The notes under the pieces are model-generated. The model saw only the letters and a list, made by a program, of their open reading frames with translations. It was not told the DNA's origin and did not search any database. From contig NZ_JACAQA010000020.1 of NCBI RefSeq assembly GCF_013385425.1, positions 60,704 through 124,703 on the forward strand: a stretch of 64,000 nt of DNA, written 5' to 3'. Position numbers and translations under genes: made by a program. Of the stretch, positions 1 through 7,934 are shown one piece after another (position 1 is the stretch's first letter; each line of letters opens with the position of its first letter). This stretch comes from Pseudomonas gingeri (GTDB lineage Bacteria; Pseudomonadota; Gammaproteobacteria; Pseudomonadales; Pseudomonadaceae).

Positions 1-843
1 AGCTACGGTATCGAAAGCGAGGTGTCCGCGCCCCGGCAGAATATCGGCCTGTGGTACGACCATCCGCTGGACCCGCCGCTCACCGACAAGCTGCGCTGGG
101 CCGCCGGCTACCAGTACGAGGAAATCGCCAACACCGACAGCCTGAGCAAGCTGTTCACCATCGGCCCGGAATGGCACAGCAAGCTGCCCAGCGGCTGGCA
201 GCGGGTGATCTCGCTCAAGTGGCAGCGCGAGGAATATCGCCTCGGCGACGACTCGGGCCTGAGTACCTTGCTGATGCCGGGCATCAATTACTCCTATCTG
301 CGCAGCGACAACCGCATCGATCCGCACAACGGCTATCGCCTGGAGTTCGACAGCAAGGTCGCCAAGGAAGGCCTGGCCTCGGACAATAACCTGCTGTACG
401 GCACGGCGACGCTCAAGGGCCTGACCACGGTCTGGGATAATCACCGTTTCCTCGGCCGGATCCAGTTCGGCGGCAGTGCCACCAATGGCTACCGGAACGT
501 GCCGCCGTCCCTGCGCTTCTTCGCCGGCGGCGACCAGAGCGTGCGCGGCTACGACTACCAGAGCCTGTCCCCGGAAAACTCCGAAGGGGATCGGGTCGGT
601 GGGCGCTACATGGTCGCCGGCAGCCTTGAGTACCAATATTCCATCGCCGAGAAATGGCGGGTCGCGACCTTCGTCGACCAGGGCAACTCGTTCAATACCC
701 TGGAGTTGCCGAGCCTCAAGACCGGCGTCGGCATCGGCGTGCGCTGGATCTCGCCGGTGGGGCCGATCCGTCTCGACCTGGCCCATGCGCTGGACGATCC
801 CGGGGGTATCCGTTTGCACTTTTCCATGGGGCCTGAGTTGTGA
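1..843 (+). CDS. tamA: TamA outer-membrane protein, 3' part (5' end outside window)
   Basis: The reading frame is open from base 1 to a TGA at 841-843, so only the C-terminal 280 or so residues are present. They look like the Omp85/BamA-type beta-barrel: alternating amphipathic strands, the conserved FFAGGDQSVRGYDY segment (the VRGY/F motif of the barrel's L6 loop) and an end in ...RLHFSMGPEL. TamA is the outer-membrane half of the translocation and assembly module that helps insert autotransporters and other beta-barrels. Identity is backed by the next gene, tamB, whose GTG start overlaps the tamA stop by 4 bp. The POTRA domains must lie upstream of the window. Confidence 0.9.
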   Translation, partial: SYGIESEVSAPRQNIGLWYDHPLDPPLTDKLRWAAGYQYEEIANTDSLSKLFTIGPEWHSKLPSGWQRVISLKWQREEYRLGDDSGLSTLLMPGINYSYLRSDNRIDPHNGYRLEFDSKVAKEGLASDNNLLYGTATLKGLTTVWDNHRFLGRIQFGGSATNGYRNVPPSLRFFAGGDQSVRGYDYQSLSPENSEGDRVGGRYMVAGSLEYQYSIAEKWRVATFVDQGNSFNTLELPSLKTGVGIGVRWISPVGPIRLDLAHALDDPGGIRLHFSMGPEL

Positions 844-3800
844 AGCGTGGTTTGAAAATACTCGGCCTGGCGCTTGTCGCGCTGATGCTGTTGTTGCTGG
901 TGTCGTTGGGTCTGCTGCTGGGCACCCAGGCCGGCAGTCGCTGGGCGTTGGCACAGGTGCCGGGCTTGAGCGTGGAAAATTTCCAGGGTCATCTGGGCGG
1001 GCAGTGGAGCGCCGATCATCTGCTCTGGCAGCAGGGCGGCAATCGGGTTGAATTGCAGCAGCCGCGCTTCAATTGGTCGCCGCTGTGCCTGACGCACTTT
1101 GTGCTCTGTGTCGATCAGTTGGAAGTCGAGCGGGTCGACCTGCGCTTTGAACCGAGCGCGCCGGCCGAGAGCGGGCCGCTGAGCTTGCCGACGCTGAAAC
1201 TGCCGGTGGCGATCGAGTTGCGCCAGGTGCGTATCGGCAGCCTGTGGCTCGATGGCAGCGAGCAGCTCAAGGAATTGCAACTGGCCGCGCACTGGACGGC
1301 GCAGGGTTTGCAGATCGATACTGTGCATCTGCAGCACGACGACCTCAGCCTGGACCTCTCCGGGCTGCTGCAACCGAGCGGCGACTGGCCGCTGGCGGCC
1401 GAGGGCAAGCTGCTGTTGCCGGCCCCGGGCGGCGAGCCCTGGGCCCTGGCGCTGGAGGTGCAGGGCGATCTGCTCAAGACCCTCAAGCTCAAGGCCAACA
1501 GCAGCGGTTATCTGCAGGGCCAACTGACGGGCGAACTGGAGGCCCTGGCCGAGCACCTGCCGGCCCGGGTGCGGATCACTGCCGATGGCTTCAAGGCCAG
1601 CGCCGAACTGCCGGATACCCTGCAACTCAATCAGCTTGAACTCACCGGCAGCGGCAACCTGAAAGACGGTTACCAGCTCCAGGGCAAGGCCGTGCTGCCG
1701 GCCGAGCAAGGTCCCGTCGACCTCAACCTGCAAGGCCGGGTCGATGCGCGGGGCGCGCAGATCGCCGCGCTGGACCTGACGGCCGATGCCAAACAGCGGC
1801 TGAAACTCAGCGCCGAACTGGACTGGCAGAAGGGCTTCGCTGTCGACGCCAAGGTCGACTGGCTGGACTTTCCCTGGCATCGCCTGTACCCGTTGATCGA
1901 GGAACCGGCGGTCAAGGCGCGGACCCTGGTCGGTGAGGTGCATTACCGTGACGGCAACTACCTGGGTTTCGTCCAGGCCGATCTCGACGGCCCGGCGGGC
2001 AAGTTCAGGCTGCTGACGCCGTTCAGTGGCGACCTGAAACAGATCGCCCTGCCGCAGCTCGAACTGAGGGCGGGGCAGGGCAAGGCCAGCGGTTACCTGA
2101 AGTTGCAATTCGCCGATGGCATCGCCTGGGACACCGCACTGGACCTGAGCGCGCTCAATCCGGCTTACTGGCTGGCGGAGTTGCCCGGGACCCTGGCCGG
2201 GCCGCTGCGCAGCAAAGGCGAGTTGAAGAACCAGCAGTTGAACCTGGAGGCGAATATCGACCTCAAGGGCAAACTGCGCGGGCAACCGGCAGTGTTACAA
2301 GCCAAGGCCAGCGGTAGAGGCGAGCAATGGACCCTGGGTGCCCTGGACATTCGTTTGGGCGATAACCGTATCCAGGGCAGCGGCAGCCTGCAACAACGCC
2401 TGGCCGGGCAGCTCGACCTCAACCTGCCGCGCCTGGGCCAGCTCTGGCCGCAGTTGCGCGGACAAGTCAAAGGCCGGGTCGATCTCGCCGGCACGCTGAA
2501 GGCGCCGCAAGGCAAGGTCAGCCTGCACGGCCAGCAGTTGGTATTTGCCGATAACCGTCTGCAAAACCTCAGTCTCGAGGCCAACCTCGATAGCGCCCAA
2601 CGTGGGCAACTGGATCTCGAGGGCGAAGGTATCCAGGCCGGCGAAACGGCCCTGGGTACCCTGACCTTGCACGGGCAGGGCGATCTCAAGCGCCAGCAAG
2701 CGCAGCTCGATCTGCAAGGCCCGCTGTTGAAACTGGCCCTGGGCCTGGACGGCGGACTCGACAAAGGCAACTGGCGCGGGCGCCTGGTTTCCGGCGATGT
2801 ACAGACCGGCGGCCAGGACTGGAAACTGCAGAACCCGGCCAAACTCGAATACCTTGCCGATGGCCGATTGAATTTCGGCAGCCACTGCTGGCTGTCGGGA
2901 GAGGCCAGCCTGTGCGGCGAGGATCAGCGGTTGATGCCCGAACCGCGCTTGCGTTATCACCTCAAGCAATTCCCCCTGGAAAGCCTGGGGCAATGGTTGC
3001 CCCGCGACTTCGCCTGGCAGGGCCGGCTGAATGCCGACCTGCAAGTGGACCTGCCGGCCAGCGGCCCCAAGGGCCAGATCATAATCGATGCCAGTGGCGG
3101 CACCCTGCGTATTCGCGAACGACGCAGATGGCTGGACTTCCCCTACGAGACCCTCAAGCTGACCAGCAACCTGACCCCGCGGCGGGTCGACACGGTCCTG
3201 GATTTTCGCGGTGGCAAGCTTGGCGAACTGATGCTCCAGGCGCAGATCAATCCCCTGGCGAAGAACAAACCCCTGACCGGCGATTTCCGTCTCAGCGGCC
3301 TCGATCTCAGTGTGGCCCGGCCTTTCGTGAGAAAGGTCGAGACCCTGGCCGGTCGCCTGGATGGCAGCGGGCGTTTGTCCGGCGGCTTGCTGGCGCCCAA
3401 GGTCAACGGCAACCTGACCTTGAGCGGTGGCGAGGTCTCCGGCTCGGAAGTGCCGACCACGGTCAAGGACCTGCGGGTGCAGGCGCAGATTGCCGGGGAA
3501 AACGTCCAGCTCAACGGCACGTGGACCGGCGGTGATGCCGGACACGGCAGCCTGACCGGGCACATCGACTGGAGCGATGCGCTACAAGTGGAATTGGCGA
3601 TCAAGGGCTCGCAGTTGCCGGTCAGCGTCGAGCCCTATGCGACCCTGGAGGTGGCGCCGGACCTGACGGTGTCGATGCACGGCGACAAACTGGCGATTGC
3701 CGGCAAGGTGCATGTGCCCAAGGGCGCGATCGTCGTGCGCGAGCTGCCGCCGTCGACGGTCAAGGTCTCGGACGACACGGTGATCGTCGGCCAGCAGACC

Positions 3801-4511
3801 GAGGAGGGCAAGGCGCCCCTGGCGATGTCCATGGATATCGAGGTACTGGTGGGGGAGGACAAGCTCAGTTTCAACGGTTTTGGCCTGACCGCCGACTTGC
3901 AGGGCCAGGTGCATATCGGTGACAACCTCGATACCCGGGGTGAGTTGCGCCTGAATGACGGGCGCTACAGCGCCTATGGCCAGCGCCTGACCATTCGCCG
4001 GGCGCGCTTGCTGTTCGCCGGGCCCATCGACCAGCCGTACCTGGATATCGAGGCGATTCGCCAGACCGATGATGTGATTGCCGGTATTCGCCTGAGCGGC
4101 AGTGCCGAGCAACCGACCACGCAGATCTTCTCGGAACCGGCCATGAGCCAGGAGCAGGCGTTGTCCTACCTGGTGTTGGGACGACCGTTGAGCACCACTG
4201 GCGAAGACAGCAATGTGCTGGCCCAGGCGGCGTTGGGCCTGGGTTTGATGGGCAGTGCCGGGTTGACCGGCGACCTGGCGAAGAACCTGGGCATCGAGGA
4301 TTTTGCCCTCGATACCCAGGGCAGCGGCAGCACCACATCGGTGGTGGCCAGCGGCAAGATCACCGAGAAGCTGAGCTTGCGCTACGGGGTGGGGGTGTTC
4401 GAACCGGCCAATACCATCGCCTTGCGTTATATGTTGAGCAAGAAGGTTTACCTGGAGGCGGCGAGCGGCGTGGCCAGTTCCCTGGATATCTTCTACAAGC
4501 GCGATTTCTGA
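840..4511 (+). CDS. tamB: TamB, inner-membrane/periplasmic AsmA-like component of the TAM complex
   Basis: 1,223 residues starting at GTG 840, overlapping tamA (GTGA), which indicates translational coupling. The N-terminus MKRGLKILG is followed by a hydrophobic stretch (about residues 8-27), a signal anchor in the inner membrane. A long repetitive beta-rich region follows, typical of AsmA/TamB proteins that form a hydrophobic groove across the periplasm. The C-terminal 350 or so residues carry the DUF490/TamB domain (LSYLVLGRPLS; ending ...SSLDIFYKRDF). Length is usual for the family. TamB works with TamA in outer-membrane protein assembly and, in other bacteria, in phospholipid transport with relatives such as YhdP. 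Confidence 0.95.
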   Translation: MKRGLKILGLALVALMLLLLVSLGLLLGTQAGSRWALAQVPGLSVENFQGHLGGQWSADHLLWQQGGNRVELQQPRFNWSPLCLTHFVLCVDQLEVERVDLRFEPSAPAESGPLSLPTLKLPVAIELRQVRIGSLWLDGSEQLKELQLAAHWTAQGLQIDTVHLQHDDLSLDLSGLLQPSGDWPLAAEGKLLLPAPGGEPWALALEVQGDLLKTLKLKANSSGYLQGQLTGELEALAEHLPARVRITADGFKASAELPDTLQLNQLELTGSGNLKDGYQLQGKAVLPAEQGPVDLNLQGRVDARGAQIAALDLTADAKQRLKLSAELDWQKGFAVDAKVDWLDFPWHRLYPLIEEPAVKARTLVGEVHYRDGNYLGFVQADLDGPAGKFRLLTPFSGDLKQIALPQLELRAGQGKASGYLKLQFADGIAWDTALDLSALNPAYWLAELPGTLAGPLRSKGELKNQQLNLEANIDLKGKLRGQPAVLQAKASGRGEQWTLGALDIRLGDNRIQGSGSLQQRLAGQLDLNLPRLGQLWPQLRGQVKGRVDLAGTLKAPQGKVSLHGQQLVFADNRLQNLSLEANLDSAQRGQLDLEGEGIQAGETALGTLTLHGQGDLKRQQAQLDLQGPLLKLALGLDGGLDKGNWRGRLVSGDVQTGGQDWKLQNPAKLEYLADGRLNFGSHCWLSGEASLCGEDQRLMPEPRLRYHLKQFPLESLGQWLPRDFAWQGRLNADLQVDLPASGPKGQIIIDASGGTLRIRERRRWLDFPYETLKLTSNLTPRRVDTVLDFRGGKLGELMLQAQINPLAKNKPLTGDFRLSGLDLSVARPFVRKVETLAGRLDGSGRLSGGLLAPKVNGNLTLSGGEVSGSEVPTTVKDLRVQAQIAGENVQLNGTWTGGDAGHGSLTGHIDWSDALQVELAIKGSQLPVSVEPYATLEVAPDLTVSMHGDKLAIAGKVHVPKGAIVVRELPPSTVKVSDDTVIVGQQTEEGKAPLAMSMDIEVLVGEDKLSFNGFGLTADLQGQVHIGDNLDTRGELRLNDGRYSAYGQRLTIRRARLLFAGPIDQPYLDIEAIRQTDDVIAGIRLSGSAEQPTTQIFSEPAMSQEQALSYLVLGRPLSTTGEDSNVLAQAALGLGLMGSAGLTGDLAKNLGIEDFALDTQGSGSTTSVVASGKITEKLSLRYGVGVFEPANTIALRYMLSKKVYLEAASGVASSLDIFYKRDF

Positions 4512-4543
4512 GGAATGACACTCCTCTGCGGTCACGCACGATC

Positions 4544-4620
4544 CTGTAGGAGCAGGGCTTGCCCGCGAAGGCGTCCTTGAGGGCGCCAAAAGCTTCGCGG
4601 GCAACCCCTGCTCCTACAAG
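4544..4620. repeat. REP pair (inverted)
   Basis: CTGTAGGAGCAGGGCTTGCC at 4543 is matched by the inverted copy ending CCCTGCTCCTACAAG at 4620, with GCGAAG/CTTCGC inside. This is the Pseudomonas REP type and lies between the convergent tamB and aldo/keto reductase genes, where it can also act as a transcription or mRNA-stability barrier. Confidence 0.85.
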
Positions 4621-4662
4621 GTTCCGTTGTGTGCCTGGGATCAGGGTTCGGCAGTCGAGTCT

Positions 4663-5658
<996 letters not shown>

Positions 5659-5763
5659 GGTGTGGCTCCTGTGGGATTTCATGCAGTGTGAACCTCGACA
5701 AAAGCGCGATAAACCGGCTAAAAGCACTATCACTATTCGTAAAATCCCAATAATGGAGGGCCG

Positions 5764-6675
5764 ATGGATCGCTTCAATGCCATGCGGGTCTTTACCCGGA
5801 TCGTCGAGCTGGGCGGTTTTGCCAAGGCCGCCGACAGCCTGCAAGTACCCCGGGCCTCGGTGACGGTGCTGGTCAAGCAACTGGAAGCGCACCTGGGGGT
5901 GCAACTGTTGCACCGCACCACCCGCCAGGTCAGCACCACCCTCGACGGCGCGGCCTATTACCAGCGCTGCGTGCAACTGCTGGCGGACCTGGAGGAGACC
6001 GAAGCGGTGTTTTCCTCTGCCCGGCGCAATCCACGGGGGACCCTGCGGGTCGATATGCCGGCGGGCATCGGGCGTTTGATCGTGATTCCGGTATTGCCCG
6101 AGTTCAGCGAGCGTTATCCGCTGATCGACCTGGAAATCGGCCTGAATGACCGGCCCGTGGACCTGATCCGCGACGGTATCGATTGTGTGTTGCGGGGTGG
6201 CGAGGCCCTGGACGAATCGCTGGTGGCCCGGCCGCTGGTGCTGGTCGAGCAAGTGACCTGTGCCAGTGCGGCCTATATCGAGCGCATGGGGTTGCCGACG
6301 TCACTGGCGGACTTGGCGGGGCATCGGATGGTCGAGTATTTTTCCAGTGTCAGCGGCAAGCGCTTCGGGCTTGAGTTCCAGCAGGGTGGCCAGTTGCAGG
6401 CGATCGACCTGCCCAAGCGTCTCTCGGTCAGCAGTGCCGACGGTTACCTGGCGGCGTGTGAAGCGGGTTATGGGTTGGTGCAGATTCCCTATTACCACGT
6501 GGTCGAACAACTGCGCAGCGGCCAATTGTGCGAAGTGCTGGGCGATTATCCACCCCCCGGATTACCGCTGAGCGCAATGTATCCGCCCCATCGACAGATG
6601 TCGGCGCGGGTGCGGGTGTTTGTCGATTGGCTGGTGGAAATCTGTGCCCGACCGGGTACCGGGTTTAGGCGATGA
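5764..6675 (+). CDS. LysR-family transcriptional regulator
   Basis: 303 residues, ATG 5764 with GGAGG 4 nt upstream. The N-terminal winged helix-turn-helix (MDRFNAMRVFTRIVELGGFAKAADSLQVP...) is followed by a LysR substrate-binding domain of the subgroup common beside oxidoreductases. It is divergent from the aldo/keto reductase and probably controls it and itself, as is usual for LysR pairs. The effector is unknown. Confidence 0.93.
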   Translation: MDRFNAMRVFTRIVELGGFAKAADSLQVPRASVTVLVKQLEAHLGVQLLHRTTRQVSTTLDGAAYYQRCVQLLADLEETEAVFSSARRNPRGTLRVDMPAGIGRLIVIPVLPEFSERYPLIDLEIGLNDRPVDLIRDGIDCVLRGGEALDESLVARPLVLVEQVTCASAAYIERMGLPTSLADLAGHRMVEYFSSVSGKRFGLEFQQGGQLQAIDLPKRLSVSSADGYLAACEAGYGLVQIPYYHVVEQLRSGQLCEVLGDYPPPGLPLSAMYPPHRQMSARVRVFVDWLVEICARPGTGFRR

Positions 6676-6698
6676 GGGGACGGTCGATCACCGTCCCC
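6676..6698. terminator. Perfect hairpin between convergent genes
   Basis: GGGGACGGT-cgatc-ACCGTCCCC starts directly after the LysR stop codon and lies before the end of the small lipoprotein gene on the other strand. There is no strong T-run, so it may work as a bidirectional terminator or as an mRNA 3' stabiliser. Confidence 0.6.
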
Positions 6699-6709
6699 GA
6701 CAAGAGCGA

Positions 6710-6847
6710 TCAGCGACGGTAGTAGCCACCCCCATCATAGTAACGATGGTCATGATCGTGCCAGCCTCCGCCACGGGGAAAAATGAAGCAACCGCTCAGA
6801 GACAAGATGATCAGCAGGGGAATCAACATCGTGATTCGACGAAACAT
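6710..6847 (-). CDS. Small glycine/histidine/tyrosine-rich lipoprotein
   Basis: 45 residues from ATG 6847, with GAGGA about 7 nt upstream. A short basic N-terminus (MFRRITM) and hydrophobic core end in the lipobox LSGC (Cys20), so the mature protein is a lipoprotein of about 26 residues, rich in Gly, His, Asp and Tyr (HDHDHRYYDGGGYYRR). Such tails occur in many tiny proteobacterial lipoproteins of unknown role; the His/Asp run could bind metal, but that is a guess. The frame stays open upstream to 6931, but the lipobox context favours this start. Confidence 0.7.
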   Translation of the reverse strand: MFRRITMLIPLLIILSLSGCFIFPRGGGWHDHDHRYYDGGGYYRR

Positions 6848-7015
6848 GGATAAATCCTCATGGGTGAAGCCGGGAAGATAAAACCTTTCCCCGGATATAC
6901 TATGGGACCCCGTTTGCGTCGTTTCATTCATCGGCCTTTGTAGGGCTTTGGTATGGATTCAGATACAAGTCGGATACATTTGTCGTTTCAAGTTTTAACT
7001 ATTCAGGAATAGGTA

Positions 7016-7204
7016 ATGACTCAATCGCAGCGTCTGAAGTACTCGATTCTGATTTCCCTGGTGGTACTGGGGATCATGTTCGGCCTGTCCTATCTGCAAA
7101 ACACCGGGGTCATCAGCGAGAAGCTGTTCCAGTACATCGCCATTGGCGTGGCGGTGCTCGTGGTGGTGATCAACGGTGTGATGCGGCGCAAGGTCAAGCC
7201 CTGA
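7016..7204 (+). CDS. Small two-helix membrane protein of unknown function
   Basis: 62 residues with AGGAATAGGTA just before the ATG. Two hydrophobic segments (about residues 10-27 and 39-56) are separated by a polar loop (QNTGVISEKLFQ), with a basic tail MRRKVKP, so it probably sits in the inner membrane with both ends inside. No family recognised. Its stop lies 2 bp from the stop of the convergent Fur-like gene. Confidence 0.65.
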   Translation: MTQSQRLKYSILISLVVLGIMFGLSYLQNTGVISEKLFQYIAIGVAVLVVVINGVMRRKVKP

Positions 7205-7206
7205 AC

Positions 7207-7614
7207 TCAGTCGCCGATCTGCGCGCTCTGCGGCATGGAGTCCTGTAACTCCAGGGCCGCGGTCGCATCCGGGTGCAGGCTGTAGCTCTTGTCCGCGTTG
7301 AGCACCACGACGCCCTCGCTGCACAGGCGCTTGAGCACCTCGCGCACGCTGAGAAAGGACAGGGGAATGCCCAATTCCAGCAAATGACTGTGAACCCCGC
7401 GCACACCCAGCCGGCGCTGATCTTCGTCGGCGCTCAGCAGGGCGTCGATGACTTTGAGTCGGATCAGGCTGGTGCGCAAACCGAAGTGTTTGAGCAACTG
7501 ACGGATGCGGTTATTACCGCTGCGTTCGGCAGGTTTGGCCAACATGGCGCCCGAGCTGTAGGAAGGATCGCGTTGCAAAGAATTACCGTCCGTTGACCTG
7601 TGCTGGTCGTACAT
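7207..7614 (-). CDS. Short Fur-like winged-helix regulator, PA2384 type
   Basis: 135 residues from ATG 7614, with AAGGAG 8 nt upstream. After a polar N-terminus of about 40 residues comes a Fur-type winged helix (residues about 42-115: LRTSLIRLKVIDALL... GVHSHLLELGIPLSFLSVREVLKRLCSEGVVVLNADKSYSLHP). The protein ends there, so the C-terminal dimerisation/metal-binding half of true Fur is missing and no His/Cys metal site is visible. P. aeruginosa PA2384, a Fur-like gene, sits next to pvdQ in the same way. Position and fold suggest a role in the iron-starvation response; direct metal sensing looks unlikely. Confidence 0.8.
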   Translation of the reverse strand: MYDQHRSTDGNSLQRDPSYSSGAMLAKPAERSGNNRIRQLLKHFGLRTSLIRLKVIDALLSADEDQRRLGVRGVHSHLLELGIPLSFLSVREVLKRLCSEGVVVLNADKSYSLHPDATAALELQDSMPQSAQIGD

Positions 7615-7750
7615 GCAAAAACTCCTTTTCAGAGCCTGATCAGGAATGTGATGTCGGCTCTCCTTGATAAGGACGAGCGAGACGGATAAATCATGAAGCC
7701 TCGAATGTAGAAAATTTGTCGGTATCAAGTCGCAGACAGGTGATAGCACC

Positions 7751-7814
7751 TGGATATCCCTCAAGTTTCATGTTCAGACGCCTGTATATCCCTAAATTTT
7801 CATATTCAGACTCG
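7751..7814. repeat. Tandem imperfect 32-bp direct repeat upstream of pvdQ
   Basis: Bases 7751-7782 and 7783-7814 align without gaps at 26 of 32 positions; the best conserved parts are ATATCCCT and TTTCAT.TTCAGAC. Only the second copy carries TAAAT and CGT. Confidence 0.85.
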
Positions 7815-7815
7815 T
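7793..7815 (+). promoter_or_regulatory. Candidate iron-starvation (PvdS-type) promoter of pvdQ
   Basis: TAAAT (7793-7797), 15 nt, then CGT (7813-7815). The known PvdS box is TAAAT-N16/17-CGT, so the spacing is one short. Its position 120 bp before the pvdQ start and the gene's role in pyoverdine maturation make it a sensible candidate. Confidence 0.5.
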
Positions 7816-7934
7816 CTTTCATGGGCAGGCATCGGCCGTCCCTTGTTTATTTCCCTCGGTGGCCGCTTTTCCGGGTTGCCGTTCGCTGTTGCACATGCGG
7901 TCGCCTGGTGTTCGATATTCCATCAGGAGTCAGT

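Larger units (their letters stand above)
7615..7934. other. Divergent promoter region of the Fur-like gene and pvdQ
   Basis: A 320-bp gene-free stretch, more AT-rich than its surroundings. It contains the ribosome site of the Fur-like gene at the left end, a tandem 32-bp repeat (7751-7814) with a PvdS-like promoter, and the pvdQ ribosome site at the right end. Open reading frame continues through part of it in the pvdQ frame, but no start there has a ribosome site and the signal peptide places the true start at 7935. Confidence 0.7.

Noticed and set aside
606..2285. Long open frame on the minus strand (559 codons) over tamA/tamB
   Set aside because: It lies antisense to tamB, has no ribosome site and a Gln/Arg/Leu-rich composition typical of shadow frames in GC-rich DNA.
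7716..7934. Upstream extension of the pvdQ frame as part of the protein
   Set aside because: The GTG at 7935 has a good ribosome site and begins a signal peptide; the extension would bury it behind 73 residues and runs through the promoter repeat.
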